Part shown: one piece after another, positions 23,557-33,423 of the stretch
Layout: each line of letters begins with the position of its first letter
Position numbering within the stretch: the first letter of the stretch is position 1
Translations under genes and position numbers: made by a program
The notes under the pieces: generated by a model
Seen by the model: only the letters and a program-made list of their open reading frames with translations
What the model was told of the DNA's origin: nothing
Databases searched by the model: none
DNA from: Thermodesulfovibrionales bacterium
Lineage (GTDB): Bacteria > Nitrospirota > Thermodesulfovibrionia > Thermodesulfovibrionales > UBA9159
Direction: 5' to 3'
DNA: 46,429 nucleotides
Assembly (NCBI GenBank): GCA_035686305.1
Contig: DASRZP010000051.1
Coordinates: 1-46,429 of the forward strand

Positions 23557-23942
23557 TGTATGTGAGTCGGAAAAGCATGGCATCCTATTTCATCGCCCCG
23601 TTGTGCATAGCCCTTCTCTTGTGCGGAGTCTTCGGCATCGTCTGGCTCAGGTCCAGTTTCATATCGATGGAGTACGGAATCAGCGAACTCGAAAAGGTGA
23701 GACTAGAAAAACTCAGGGAGACAAAGATGCTCATGGCTGAAAAGGCGGCCCTCCTCTCGATGCAGAAAGTTGAAAAGACGGCTGTGGCGACTCTCGGTCT
23801 TGTCTTTCCGAACAGGACGAAGGTCGTCGCTGTGAAGGAGAAGAGTTCAGGCCCTTTAAAGGCCTCTTATGAAGTAACACAATACGGAGCAAACAGTATC
23901 AGGAGCACTGAAACAGAGGGTACGAGCGGGGGGGCGCTCTGA
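23553..23942 (+). CDS. ftsL: cell division protein FtsL-like
   Basis: A 129-residue bitopic membrane protein: about 12 residues in the cytosol, one transmembrane helix (FIAPLCIALLLCGVFGIVWL), then a periplasmic coiled-coil stretch (SELEKVRLEKLRETKMLMAE). FtsL joins the FtsQLB complex and helps activate FtsWI. Sequence conservation of FtsL is low, so the call rests on size, topology and place between rsmH and ftsI. ATG 23553 overlaps the rsmH TGA; ATG 23556 is equally possible. Its TGA overlaps the proposed CTG start of ftsI. Confidence 0.8.
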   Translation: MMYVSRKSMASYFIAPLCIALLLCGVFGIVWLRSSFISMEYGISELEKVRLEKLRETKMLMAEKAALLSMQKVEKTAVATLGLVFPNRTKVVAVKEKSSGPLKASYEVTQYGANSIRSTETEGTSGGAL

Positions 23943-25630
23943 GAAAAAGGTCCGTTATCCTCAACACGGCGATATCGTTCTGCTTTTGCATCGTAATCCT
24001 GCGTCTCGCTGACATCATGTTGTTCAATCATGACCGGTTCGATCAAAAGGCCAAAGAGCAGCAACTGAAGAAAGAGGATATCCTGGTAAGGCGTGGGATT
24101 ATCTATGACAGGCGGGGCAGGGAAATAGCCGTCAATCTGGAACTGGAATCCCTGTACTGCGACCCCCTCGAGATCGATTCGCCCGAAGAGAGTGCCCGGA
24201 AAGTATCGGCGATTACTGGTAAACCACGGAATGTCATCCTCGACAAGCTCTCCTCGGACAAGCGCTTTGTCCTGGTCGAACGGAAGCTCGACCCCGGCAT
24301 AGCGAGGAAGATCAAGGATTCGAAGATCAAGGGGATCGATTTTGTCTCTGACGCCAAGAGGTTCTATCCGAAGGGTTCCCTTGCCTCCCATATCCTTGGA
24401 TTTGTGGATATCGACAACAACGGGATTGAGGGGGTTGAGCTCAAGTACAACGCGTACCTCAGAGGCAACGGGGGGAAGGTCGTTCTCGAGAGAGATGCGA
24501 GCGGCAGGACATTGTCTCAGGGTGTTGACATGGAGTCTAAAGGGAACAATCTGGTGCTGACGATCGATGAGGGCCTTCAATATATGGTCGAGACGGAACT
24601 CGACAGCGCGCTGAAACAATGGAGGGCCGCTGCTGCAACTGCCATCATGATGGACCCCTTTTCTGGGGAGATTCTCGCCCTCGCAAACAACCCTTCCTAT
24701 AACCCCAACCTGACTTCCGAAAGCAGGAGCTCAGAGAGGAGAAACAGGGCGATAACGGACTGCTACGAGCCCGGTTCCACATTCAAGATCATCGTCGGTA
24801 CTGCCGCCATTGAAGAGAAGCTTGTTGCCCTTGATTCTCCCTTTGACTGCAGCAGGGGGTCCGTCGAGATCGGCGGAAGGACGATCCATGACGCCCACAG
24901 ACACGGTCTCCTCACCTTTAAGGAGGTGATACAGAAGTCTTCCAACGTAGGATCGGTAATGATCGGCATGAGGCTTGGCAAAGAGAGGGTGTATAAGTAT
25001 GCAAAGGCCTACGGATTTGGTGACAAGACCGGTATTGACCTTCCGGGAGAGGTCTCAGGCTGGATCCGTGTTCCTGAAAGATGGTCAGGAGTCTCTCTCG
25101 GATCCATATCAATCGGTCAGGAGGTCGCTGTGACCCCCCTCCAGGTCCTCAGGGCTTATGCTGCCATAGGAAACGGAGGTTTACTGGTCAAGCCCCACGT
25201 CGTATCACGGGTCTTTTCTCCCTCTGGCAGGGAGATCTGGTCCTTCCAGCCTGAGTCGAAGAGGGCCATTTCACGGGAGACTGCAGAGACCTTCAGGGAT
25301 ATCCTGAAGACCGTTACGGAAGACGGCGGCACAGCCAAGAGCGCATCGGTGGACGGCAATTATGTCGCCGGTAAAACAGGCACCGCCCAGATCATCGATC
25401 CGCGGACCAAGAGATACTCTCGGGAGAAATACGTAAGCTCCTTTGTGGGCTTCGTGCCTGCAGACAATCCCAGGATCGCGATGATCATCGTCATCTACGA
25501 ACCGAAGGGCCAGATATACGGCGGAGTCGTAGCCGCTCCCGTTTTCAGGAAGATCGCTGAGAATGCCCTCTCCTATCTGAACGTGCCGAGGGAAAATGTT
25601 CAGAAGACCGCACAGGTGATCACAAAATGA
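23939..25630 (+). CDS. ftsI: division-specific peptidoglycan transpeptidase (PBP3-type), apparent CTG start
   Basis: Septal DD-transpeptidase working with FtsW. Motifs: SxxK at Ser280 (PGSTFKI), SxN at Ser334 (SSNVG) and KTG at 479 (GKTGTAQ), after an N-terminal PBP dimerisation domain (VRRGIIYDRRGREIAV). The membrane anchor RKRSVILNTAISFCFCIVIL lies upstream of the first ATG (24017). Between the ftsL end and 24017 the frame has no ATG, GTG or TTG. CTG 23939 overlaps the ftsL stop as CTGA, matching the ATGA overlaps elsewhere in the cluster, and follows a G-rich purine run. Starting at 24017 would lose the anchor. The CTG start gives 563 residues, normal for the family. Confidence 0.88.
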   Translation: MRKRSVILNTAISFCFCIVILRLADIMLFNHDRFDQKAKEQQLKKEDILVRRGIIYDRRGREIAVNLELESLYCDPLEIDSPEESARKVSAITGKPRNVILDKLSSDKRFVLVERKLDPGIARKIKDSKIKGIDFVSDAKRFYPKGSLASHILGFVDIDNNGIEGVELKYNAYLRGNGGKVVLERDASGRTLSQGVDMESKGNNLVLTIDEGLQYMVETELDSALKQWRAAAATAIMMDPFSGEILALANNPSYNPNLTSESRSSERRNRAITDCYEPGSTFKIIVGTAAIEEKLVALDSPFDCSRGSVEIGGRTIHDAHRHGLLTFKEVIQKSSNVGSVMIGMRLGKERVYKYAKAYGFGDKTGIDLPGEVSGWIRVPERWSGVSLGSISIGQEVAVTPLQVLRAYAAIGNGGLLVKPHVVSRVFSPSGREIWSFQPESKRAISRETAETFRDILKTVTEDGGTAKSASVDGNYVAGKTGTAQIIDPRTKRYSREKYVSSFVGFVPADNPRIAMIIVIYEPKGQIYGGVVAAPVFRKIAENALSYLNVPRENVQKTAQVITK

Positions 25631-27240
25631 GATTAGGAGAGATCCTTGACGGATGCGAATACAGCCTCGTGACGGACTCTGCGCCCGGAGTCGGGAGCTG
25701 CCAGTCTGCCGGCAACAAAAGCGATAAGGAATGCCTTGTCCTTGATACGGAGATATCGGGCATAGCCTATGACTCAAGAAGGGTAGAAGAGGGCTCCCTT
25801 TTTGCCGCTGTCAGGGGTGAGAACCTTGACGGCCACCGCTTTATCAGCCATGCCCTTGCCAGGGGTGCAGCAGCGGTGGTGGCCGAAAGGGACCCCAGAG
25901 AAGGGCATCATCTGCCCTTTTACATACGGGTGCCTGACAGCAGGAAGTTGCTTGCCTGTATCTCAAATAATTTTTATAGAAGACCGTCTGAGGAGGTCCC
26001 GGTCATCGGTGTGACAGGAACAAACGGGAAGACGACAACAACATACCTCATGAAATCCATCCTCGAGGCATGGGGAAAGGACGTCGGCCTCATCGGTACG
26101 ATCCGCTACCTTATCGGGGAAACCTCATACCCGGCATCCCATACAACTCCAGAGGCTCCCGAGTTCCAGGAACTCCTCCGCAGGATGATCTCGGCTGGAT
26201 GCAGGTATGTGGTCGCCGAGATCTCGTCCCATTCCCTTTCTCTCAAGAGGGTCGACTATACGAGGTTCAAGGCCGCGGTCTTTACGAATCTCACGAGAGA
26301 CCATCTCGATTTTCACGGGACCATGGACGACTATTTCGAGGCAAAGAAGAGGCTCTTTTCGGAACTGTTGCCAGAAGAGGGGATCGCCGTCATTAATGCC
26401 GATGATCTCTGGGGCGCAAGGCTTTTGCGGGAGATGGAGAAGAGGAATGTCGTCACCTACGGCATCATCTCGGAAGCCGACGTGACTGCGACGGGCATCG
26501 ATCACACCTTCTCCGGGACCTCCCTCACCATAATGGGGAAGGATGGAAAGAGATCAAGGATTGAATCACCGCTCCTCGGCACCGCCAATACGTACAACAT
26601 TCTTGCTGCTGCAGCGGCTGCCTTGGCAATGGATGTCCCGATCGACGCGATTCAAAAGGGCGTCAGGTCCGTATCATCCATTGATGGGAGGCTCGAGAAG
26701 ATTGACGAAGGCCAGGGTTTCCTCTGCATAGTCGATTACGCCCATACCCCGGATGCTCTGGAACGGCTTATCACTACTGCAAGGGAACTGATACTGCATG
26801 CAAGGGAACGGGGCCGGCTGCACGAAGTCTCAGAAGAAGAGACCGAACCTCGGGCCCAGGATGCGAAGCCCAGGATCATCACGGTCTTCGGCTGCGGCGG
26901 AAACAGAGACCGGGGGAAGCGACCCTTAATGGGAGGGATCGCCAGCAGACTCAGCGATGAGGTATTCATCACCTCTGACAATCCGAGAAAAGAAGACCCC
27001 CAGGAGATCATAAAAGAGATAGAATCGGGTATCATAGAGGACAACGTTTTTTCCGTTCCTGACAGAAGAGAGGCGATAACGATGGCTGTCGAAAGAGCCG
27101 GGCGAGGGGATATCGTTATTATCGCAGGAAAGGGACACGAGGAGTATCAGGAGATTGGAGAGAAGAGACATCGTTTCAGCGACCGCGAGGTTGTGAGTGA
27201 GGCGATCAGAAACAGGCTCAAGAGGATGCAGGATGGGTGA
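25627..27240 (+). CDS. murE: UDP-MurNAc-tripeptide synthetase, meso-DAP adding
   Basis: Adds meso-diaminopimelate to UDP-MurNAc-L-Ala-D-Glu. ATP loop [18 protein letters not shown] (about residues 126-143), HTTPEAPEFQ, and the DNPR motif (TSDNPRKEDPQEI) that selects meso-DAP rather than lysine. The 537-residue length exceeds the usual 480-500. Extra residues lie near the start (APGVGSCQSAGNKSDKECLV) and in the third domain (GRLHEVSEEETEPRAQDAK), both in loop positions. ATG 25627 overlaps the ftsI stop as ATGA. The DNPR motif supports a Gram-negative type wall. Confidence 0.95.
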   Translation: MRLGEILDGCEYSLVTDSAPGVGSCQSAGNKSDKECLVLDTEISGIAYDSRRVEEGSLFAAVRGENLDGHRFISHALARGAAAVVAERDPREGHHLPFYIRVPDSRKLLACISNNFYRRPSEEVPVIGVTGTNGKTTTTYLMKSILEAWGKDVGLIGTIRYLIGETSYPASHTTPEAPEFQELLRRMISAGCRYVVAEISSHSLSLKRVDYTRFKAAVFTNLTRDHLDFHGTMDDYFEAKKRLFSELLPEEGIAVINADDLWGARLLREMEKRNVVTYGIISEADVTATGIDHTFSGTSLTIMGKDGKRSRIESPLLGTANTYNILAAAAAALAMDVPIDAIQKGVRSVSSIDGRLEKIDEGQGFLCIVDYAHTPDALERLITTARELILHARERGRLHEVSEEETEPRAQDAKPRIITVFGCGGNRDRGKRPLMGGIASRLSDEVFITSDNPRKEDPQEIIKEIESGIIEDNVFSVPDRREAITMAVERAGRGDIVIIAGKGHEEYQEIGEKRHRFSDREVVSEAIRNRLKRMQDG

Positions 27241-28648
27241 GGCAGAAGCAATTACCGTGAGTGACATTCTTCAGGCGACGGCCGGAAGGCTGGTGAGCGG
27301 AGATCCCTGTTCGGTCTTCACGGGGATCTCGACTGACTCGAGGACCGTCAGAAGGGGAGAACTCTTTGTGCCCCTGAAGGGCGAGAGATTTGACGGACAC
27401 GATTTTCTGCCCGATGCCCTGAGGCAAGGAAACGGGGCCGTGGTCAGCGTCCCTATCGGACCTATGGAGGGGAAGGTCATCATTCTTGTGGAGGACACCC
27501 TCAAGGCACTTCAGGACATGGCTCATGAGAAGAGAGTAAGAAACCCCGTGACCGTTATCGGCGTGACCGGTACGAACGGAAAGACAACGACAAAGGAGCT
27601 CATAGCATCGATCATCGGGGTCAGTCACAGGGTTCTGAAGAACGAAGGAAACCTCAATAACCAGATTGGCCTCCCCTTAAGCCTCCTGAAACTGAGGGGC
27701 GATGAAGAGTTTGTCGTCCTCGAAATGGGCGCGAGCAGGAGGGGTGATATAACAGAGCTCTGCGATATAGCGCTTCCTGATGCAGGCGTCATAACAAATA
27801 TCGGGTTTGGACACCTTGAGGGTTTCGGGGATATCGGGGGCGTGAGAAACACAAAACTCGAGCTCTTTGACGCGGTAAAAACAATTGCCGTGAATGCCGA
27901 TGATGTTTTTCTCATGGAAGGAATCAACGTGAAGCTGGAGGGGCGTCATAAACCAGCCGTCATCACCTACGGTGTTTCAGGGAGGGCAGATGTCCTGGCA
28001 GAGGATATCACCTACGAAGAGAGCAGCTCCCTCTTTGCAATTCGTATGGCTCACGGGAGACGTATTGAGGTCAGCCTTCTCCTGCCGGGAAGGTTTAACA
28101 TCTGGAACGCCTTGGCTGCTGCGTCAATTTGTGAGGGCCTCGGGATCGGTCCCGAAGAGATCAAGGAAGGGATCGAATCCTTCTCAGGAGTCCCGATGCG
28201 TCTCGAAGTGAAAGAGCTCTCGGGAATGAGGATCATCAGCGACACCTATAATGCGAACCCCGTGTCCATGGAAGAGGCCATGAAAGAACTCGTCAGGTTA
28301 AGAAGGAGAAGGGCCATAGCCATCCTCGGTGATATGCTCGAACTCGGCCCGTACGCTGAAGAGGCACACAGGAGACTTGGTAGATGGATGGCCTCGCTTC
28401 CTGTCGACCTTTTCGTAGCTGTGGGACCGCTCATGTCGAAGGCAGCTGAGGAATTTCTTTCATCCCGCGGGCAGTTGTTGATCGTGCAGGATTCTTCCGA
28501 GGCAGCGGTAATCTTCCGTAACATCCGCAGAGAGGGGGATACGGTTCTCCTGAAGGGTTCGAGGGGGATGCGCATGGAAAAGGTTCTTGAGGAATTTCCT
28601 GAAACAGAGCTCGTAAGGACGGGAAGTGAGGCAAGGGATGCTCTATAG
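27233..28648 (+). CDS. murF: UDP-MurNAc-tripeptide D-alanyl-D-alanine ligase
   Basis: Ligates D-Ala-D-Ala, made by Ddl, to the MurE product. ATP loop [32 protein letters not shown] and [14 protein letters not shown] are the MurF signatures. ATG 27233 ([14 protein letters not shown]) overlaps the murE end by eight bases and has AGAGG upstream; a GTG at 27197 would lie deeper within murE. Product 471 residues, normal. Confidence 0.95.
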   Translation: MGEAEAITVSDILQATAGRLVSGDPCSVFTGISTDSRTVRRGELFVPLKGERFDGHDFLPDALRQGNGAVVSVPIGPMEGKVIILVEDTLKALQDMAHEKRVRNPVTVIGVTGTNGKTTTKELIASIIGVSHRVLKNEGNLNNQIGLPLSLLKLRGDEEFVVLEMGASRRGDITELCDIALPDAGVITNIGFGHLEGFGDIGGVRNTKLELFDAVKTIAVNADDVFLMEGINVKLEGRHKPAVITYGVSGRADVLAEDITYEESSSLFAIRMAHGRRIEVSLLLPGRFNIWNALAAASICEGLGIGPEEIKEGIESFSGVPMRLEVKELSGMRIISDTYNANPVSMEEAMKELVRLRRRRAIAILGDMLELGPYAEEAHRRLGRWMASLPVDLFVAVGPLMSKAAEEFLSSRGQLLIVQDSSEAAVIFRNIRREGDTVLLKGSRGMRMEKVLEEFPETELVRTGSEARDAL

Positions 28649-29720
28649 TCTCCTCTACGGCCTCCATACCTGGTTTTCACCTCTTAACGTATTCCGCTAT
28701 ATAACCTTCAGGACTGCCATATCGATCATAACCGCGATGCTCATCACCTTTGTCATCGGCCCCCGGGTGATCGAACGGCTGAGGGGGTTGAGCGTCACCC
28801 AGCAGATCAGAGATGATGGACCGCAGACCCATCTCGGCAAATCAGGGACGCCGACCATGGGGGGGATCCTCATCGTCCTCTCGATTGTGCTCACGGCTCT
28901 TCTGTGGGGGGATCTGAGAAACAGTTACATATGGGTCATGCTTGTGTCCACGGTGGGGTTTGGAGGGATCGGCCTTCTGGACGATTATCTCAAGGTCGTG
29001 AAGAGAAACCCGAAGGGACTCCGTGCGTGGTACAAGTTCGGATCTCAGCTGCTCATTGCTCTGCTCATAGGCCTGTTCCTTTACATGAACCCGAAAGACC
29101 CCTTTTCCGACGTCCTGAGCATCCCCTTTTTCAAGAAGTGGCTCTTTGATCTCGGCTGGTTCTACATCCCCTTCTCTGTTGTCGTGATCGTAGGCTCTTC
29201 GAATGCCGTAAACCTGACGGATGGTATCGACGGCCTTGCAATCGGTCTTGTTGCCATCGCCGTCCTCGCAAACGGCATCCTTGTCTATATCTCAGGGAAC
29301 AAGAATCTTGCAGGCTATCTTCAGGTCCTCTTCCTGCCGGGGACAGGAGAGTTGACGGTCTTCTGCGGCGCCATGCTCGGCGCAGCCCTGGGGTTCCTCT
29401 GGTACAACGCCTATCCCGCAGAGGTCTTCATGGGCGATGTCGGCTCCCTCGGTCTTGGCGGATCCCTCGGCACCCTGGCGGTGATAACGAAGCACGAGAT
29501 CGTCCTTGCCGTCGTGGGGGGGATCTTTGTCATAGAGACGCTGTCGGTTATCCTTCAAGTTGCTTCATTCAAGCTCCGGGGGAAACGGATTTTCAGGATG
29601 GCGCCGATCCACCACCATTTTGAACTCAAAGGATGGCCTGAGCCGAAGGTCATTGTGAGGTTCTGGATCGTAGGGATCATGCTGGCGCTCTTAAGTCTAA
29701 CTACGCTCAAGGTGAGGTGA
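28638..29720 (+). CDS. mraY: phospho-MurNAc-pentapeptide transferase
   Basis: Integral membrane enzyme that transfers phospho-MurNAc-pentapeptide to undecaprenyl phosphate, making lipid I. The 360-residue protein has about ten transmembrane helices and the family's [38 protein letters not shown] and the C-terminal [15 protein letters not shown] 28638 ([19 protein letters not shown]) matches homologue starts; it overlaps murF by 11 bases. Confidence 0.96.
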   Translation: MLYSLLYGLHTWFSPLNVFRYITFRTAISIITAMLITFVIGPRVIERLRGLSVTQQIRDDGPQTHLGKSGTPTMGGILIVLSIVLTALLWGDLRNSYIWVMLVSTVGFGGIGLLDDYLKVVKRNPKGLRAWYKFGSQLLIALLIGLFLYMNPKDPFSDVLSIPFFKKWLFDLGWFYIPFSVVVIVGSSNAVNLTDGIDGLAIGLVAIAVLANGILVYISGNKNLAGYLQVLFLPGTGELTVFCGAMLGAALGFLWYNAYPAEVFMGDVGSLGLGGSLGTLAVITKHEIVLAVVGGIFVIETLSVILQVASFKLRGKRIFRMAPIHHHFELKGWPEPKVIVRFWIVGIMLALLSLTTLKVR

Positions 29721-29722
29721 AC

Positions 29723-30799
29723 ATGAAACAGCTGTCGGTCATGAGTCGTCAACCGCTATCAATCGGGAGGAGATTGTCATTTATCCTGGTCCTTTTTCTC
29801 CTTGCCATCCATTGTCCGCTCACTTCTTCCTTTGGCGATGAAATTCGTTCGCGGGCCGCAATTGTTATGGAGGCATCAACAGGAAGGGTCCTCTACGGAA
29901 AGAACCCGAACCTGAAGCTGCCTCCGGCAAGTACGACGAAGCTCATGACAGCGATGGTGACCCTTGACAGGCTCGATCTCAATGACGTCGTCACCATCAG
30001 TGAAAAGGCGGCGGGTGTCTCTCCCATCAAGGCCAACTTCAGGCCGGGCGAAAGAGTCACGGTAAAGACCCTGCTCTATGCGGCCTTGCTCAGGTCTGCG
30101 AACGATGCGGCCTATGCACTTTCCGAGGCTGTCGCAGGCTCTGAGGAGAAGTTCGCCGAACTCATGAACGAGAAGGTCCTTGCCCTCGGAATGTCCGACA
30201 CGGTCTTTGCGAATGCCACCGGCCTGCCGGGAGGCAGGCAATACACGACGGTCCACGATCTCTCCCGTCTCATGAGGCACGCCCTGCGATACCCGACCGT
30301 GAGGGAAATCATCAATACTAAGGCAAGTCATATTGAGACGGAGGAAGGCAGGACTATATTCCTCAAGAACATCAACAAGCTTCTGTGGGAAGATGATGCG
30401 ATGGTCGGCGGCAAGACAGGATACACAAGGGCGGCGAAACATTGCTTTGTATGCGCAGGGTCCCAGGAGAATGAGACGATCATCGCCGCTATCCTGGGGG
30501 CTCCTTCCAGGGAGACGCTCTGGAAGGAATCAGAGGCGCTCCTGGCAAAGGGCTTTGCAGTCAGCAAGAGCCAGGAAGAGCCTGTCATCTATTTCACGCA
30601 ATCCGACTACAGGGCGGGTATCGAGAAGGCCTCTTACAGCGCCGGTTCTTCTGAGATCAAGAAAGTGTCATACAAGAAGACCGGCAGGAAGGGCACAAAG
30701 AAGGCAAAAAGAGGCAGGTCAAAGGGTCACGCCAAGAAACAGAAGAGATCGAAGAACAACGATATCGTGATGAAAGGTCCTGATGGAAGTAAAGGGTAA
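29723..30799 (+). CDS. D-alanyl-D-alanine carboxypeptidase (S11, DacA-like) with basic C-terminal tail
   Basis: Trims the terminal D-Ala from peptidoglycan pentapeptides in the periplasm. A signal peptide (RRLSFILVLFLLAIHCPLTS) precedes the S11 domain with SxxK (PPASTTKLMTA), SxN (LRSANDAAY) and KTG (VGGKTGYTRA). The last 50 or so residues are rich in Lys/Arg (KKTGRKGTKKAKRGRSKGH). PBP5-type enzymes usually end in an amphipathic membrane-anchor helix instead. ATG 29723 has GAGG five bases upstream. The gene lies between mraY and murD, where the dcw cluster normally has no carboxypeptidase; the stop overlaps murD by 17 bases, so it is a true member of the operon. Confidence 0.92.
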   Translation: MKQLSVMSRQPLSIGRRLSFILVLFLLAIHCPLTSSFGDEIRSRAAIVMEASTGRVLYGKNPNLKLPPASTTKLMTAMVTLDRLDLNDVVTISEKAAGVSPIKANFRPGERVTVKTLLYAALLRSANDAAYALSEAVAGSEEKFAELMNEKVLALGMSDTVFANATGLPGGRQYTTVHDLSRLMRHALRYPTVREIINTKASHIETEEGRTIFLKNINKLLWEDDAMVGGKTGYTRAAKHCFVCAGSQENETIIAAILGAPSRETLWKESEALLAKGFAVSKSQEEPVIYFTQSDYRAGIEKASYSAGSSEIKKVSYKKTGRKGTKKAKRGRSKGHAKKQKRSKNNDIVMKGPDGSKG

Positions 30800-32198
30800 G
30801 AAGATACTTGTCTTCGGTCTCGCGAGGAGCGGCGTCGGCGCCGCCAATCTCCTTGCGAGCCTTGGCGCCGATGTAACAGTAACCGACAAGAAGGGAAGAG
30901 AGGAGCTTCGGGAATATACCTCGCTTCTGGCTCCTTGCGTTCGTCTCTCCCTTGGGGGGTGCCCTTCGAGTCTGAACGGAACCGACATGATCGTCGTGAG
31001 CCCCGGTGTTCCCCTCTCTATTGATCCCCTTGTCAGGGCAAAAGACAGAGGGGTGAGGGTGATCGGCGAACTCGAGGTTGCCTACGAGATATCGAAGGAG
31101 TATTCGCCCTTCGGGATTCAACGTGCTGAATTTCTTGCGGTAACGGGAACGAACGGGAAGTCAACGACGACGGCCCTCCTAGACTGGATGCTGAGGAAGT
31201 CGGGATTTAAGACCCTCCTCGGAGGGAATATCGGAAATGCCTTGAGCGAGGAAATCCTCGGAATCGTCAGGAACCGGCAGGAGTCAGCGCTTGATTTCAT
31301 CGTTGCCGAGGTCTCGAGCTTTCAACTCGAGTCAATAGAGGAGTTCAGGCCAAAGGGCGCAACAATCCTCAATATCTCTCCCGATCATCTCGACAGGTAT
31401 CACTCTCTTACAGAGTACGCAGGGGCGAAGGCGAGGGTTTCCCTGAACCAGAGAGAAGGAGACTTTCTTCTTCTCAACGCCGATGACCCTTTGACAGGGG
31501 AGATTGTAAGGACGATGGAGACTCAGGGGGCCGGAGGCAAGGGAGGGCCAGAGGTCTTTTCTTTTAGCAGGAAAGAGAAGGTGAAGGGTGCATATCTTCA
31601 AGGCGGCCTTATCTCTTTTGACTTGCCTGAGGTGTCTCCGTCCTTCGCCCTTGATCCTTCATCCTTCGTGATTAAAGGTGTCCATAACCTGGAGAATGCC
31701 ATGGCCGCTTCGGCCATGGCTCTCCTTGCAGGGTGCGACCCTGCGGCCGTGGCTGAAGCATTGCGGGAGTTTCCTGGTCTTGAACACAGGATGGAGTTTG
31801 TAAGGGAGCTGGACGGCGTGAAGTATATCAACGATTCGAAGGGTACCAATGTCGGGGCTGTGATGAAATCGATCGAAGGGTTTCAGGAGCCCTTAATCCT
31901 CATAGGTGGAGGAAGGGACAAGGCAGGTGATTTTTCTTTATTGAGACCTCTCGTGCGGGAGAGGGTCAGGACGCTCATCCTGATCGGCGAGGCGTCTGAA
32001 AAGATGAAGGTAGCCCTTGGAGATGAGACAAGGACCATTCTCGCCTCAGACCTGAGGGAGGCTGTAGGCATCGCGCGGGACAATGCGCGGAGAGGCGATG
32101 TCGTCCTCCTTTCGCCTGCCTGTGCAAGTTTCGATATGTTCAGGGATTTTGAGGACAGGGGAAGACAGTTCAAAAAGATCGTGATGGAGCTGTCATAA
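30783..32198 (+). CDS. murD: UDP-MurNAc-L-alanine--D-glutamate ligase
   Basis: Adds D-Glu to UDP-MurNAc-L-Ala in the cytosol. The N-terminal nucleotide-sugar domain begins KKILVFGLARSGVGAANLLA; the ATP loop is VTGTNGKSTTTALLDWML, followed by ISPDHLDRYHS and YINDSKGTNVGAVMKSIEGF. 471 residues, slightly longer than usual because of loops (GAGGKGGPEVFS and nearby). ATG 30783 lies within the end of the carboxypeptidase gene and has AAAGG upstream. Confidence 0.95.
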   Translation: MEVKGKKILVFGLARSGVGAANLLASLGADVTVTDKKGREELREYTSLLAPCVRLSLGGCPSSLNGTDMIVVSPGVPLSIDPLVRAKDRGVRVIGELEVAYEISKEYSPFGIQRAEFLAVTGTNGKSTTTALLDWMLRKSGFKTLLGGNIGNALSEEILGIVRNRQESALDFIVAEVSSFQLESIEEFRPKGATILNISPDHLDRYHSLTEYAGAKARVSLNQREGDFLLLNADDPLTGEIVRTMETQGAGGKGGPEVFSFSRKEKVKGAYLQGGLISFDLPEVSPSFALDPSSFVIKGVHNLENAMAASAMALLAGCDPAAVAEALREFPGLEHRMEFVRELDGVKYINDSKGTNVGAVMKSIEGFQEPLILIGGGRDKAGDFSLLRPLVRERVRTLILIGEASEKMKVALGDETRTILASDLREAVGIARDNARRGDVVLLSPACASFDMFRDFEDRGRQFKKIVMELS

Positions 32199-32199
32199 G

Positions 32200-33423
32200 A
32201 TGCGGACGAAGAACACCTACGATAAGCTTCTCCTCCTGACAACCCTTCTGCTCATCGGTTTCGGGGCCCTCATGGTCTATAGCTCCACATCCGTTGTGAC
32301 TCCGGTCTTTGCGAGACGGAATATATCGCAGTTCTTCTATTTCAAGAGACATCTCTTTACGCTTCTCATTGGCATTGTTGTCCTCTATCTTGGTTCCCGG
32401 GCGAGTGTCCAGACCTTCAGGAAGATAGCGGTGCCGCTCCTGATCTTCTCCCTTATCCTTCTGATCCTCGTCTTTGTCCCGAAGATCGGTATCACTGCCG
32501 GCGGGGCGAGGAGGTGGATACGCCTCTGGCCTTCAACCTTTCAGCCCTCAGAGCTGGTGAAACTCGCGATGGTCCTCTTCCTCGCCAAGTACATGTCCGG
32601 CCCTACGTACCGGACCGACAACATCTATTCCTTTGTCGTGCCCATAGGAATCATGGTCGGTTTTCAGGGAGTCTTCTTGAAGCAACCTGATTTTGGCGCG
32701 ACCATGAGTCTCGGACTCATCACCTTTGCCATGCTGACCGTATCAGGCATGAGGCTGCGGTATCTGATGATGCCTTCGGTCCTCGTCATACCGGTCCTGA
32801 TCTATCTCCTCAAGGAGCCTTACAGGCTCAAGAGGATCGTCTCTTTTCTCGATCCCTGGAAAGATCCCCAGGGATCAGGCTTCCAGCTCGTTCAGTCCTT
32901 CATAGCCCTCGGGAGCGGAGGACTGTCAGGTGTCGGGCTGGGCGAGTCGAAACAGAAGTTGTCTTTCCTCCCGGAGTCCCATACCGATTTTATCTTTTCC
33001 CTCGTAGGTGAGGAACTGGGGTTCATCGGCGCTTCCATCCTTGTGGCGCTCTTTTGCTTTCTCTTTATCAGAGGAATCCAGATCGCAAACAGGGCCAAGG
33101 ATCCCTTTGTCCATTACCTGGCATCGGGCCTTTCGATGATGATAGCCCTCCAGGCCCTCATAAATTTCTTCGTGGCTACCGGCCTTGCCCCTACAAAGGG
33201 CCTTCCCCTTCCCTTCGTGAGCTACGGGGGATCGGCTCTCCTGGTCAATATGGCGGCCATAGGAATCCTCCTTAACCTGTCAAGGGGAGAAGAGGAACGG
33301 GAGATCGTGGACAAGAATAAGATATTAATAGAGAAGAAGAAGGCTTTGATGGCTGTTTATGGAAGGTCACGACCCTTCAGGGACGGAAGGGCTTTCTCAG
33401 GCGTCGGGAGGTCTCCCCGATGA
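32200..33423 (+). CDS. ftsW: septal peptidoglycan polymerase FtsW
   Basis: SEDS-family glycosyltransferase that polymerises septal glycan with FtsI. About ten transmembrane helices; signatures include ARRWIRLWPSTFQPSELVKL, SHTDFIFSLVGEELGFIG and LPFVSYGGSALLVNMAAIG. 407 residues with a short basic cytosolic tail. Starts one base after the murD stop and overlaps murG by four bases (ATGA). Confidence 0.95.
   Translation: MRTKNTYDKLLLLTTLLLIGFGALMVYSSTSVVTPVFARRNISQFFYFKRHLFTLLIGIVVLYLGSRASVQTFRKIAVPLLIFSLILLILVFVPKIGITAGGARRWIRLWPSTFQPSELVKLAMVLFLAKYMSGPTYRTDNIYSFVVPIGIMVGFQGVFLKQPDFGATMSLGLITFAMLTVSGMRLRYLMMPSVLVIPVLIYLLKEPYRLKRIVSFLDPWKDPQGSGFQLVQSFIALGSGGLSGVGLGESKQKLSFLPESHTDFIFSLVGEELGFIGASILVALFCFLFIRGIQIANRAKDPFVHYLASGLSMMIALQALINFFVATGLAPTKGLPLPFVSYGGSALLVNMAAIGILLNLSRGEEEREIVDKNKILIEKKKALMAVYGRSRPFRDGRAFSGVGRSPR

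Noticed and set aside
24017-24019. ATG 24017 as the ftsI start
   Set aside because: It would remove the membrane anchor required of this class; the upstream coding sequence clearly belongs to the protein.
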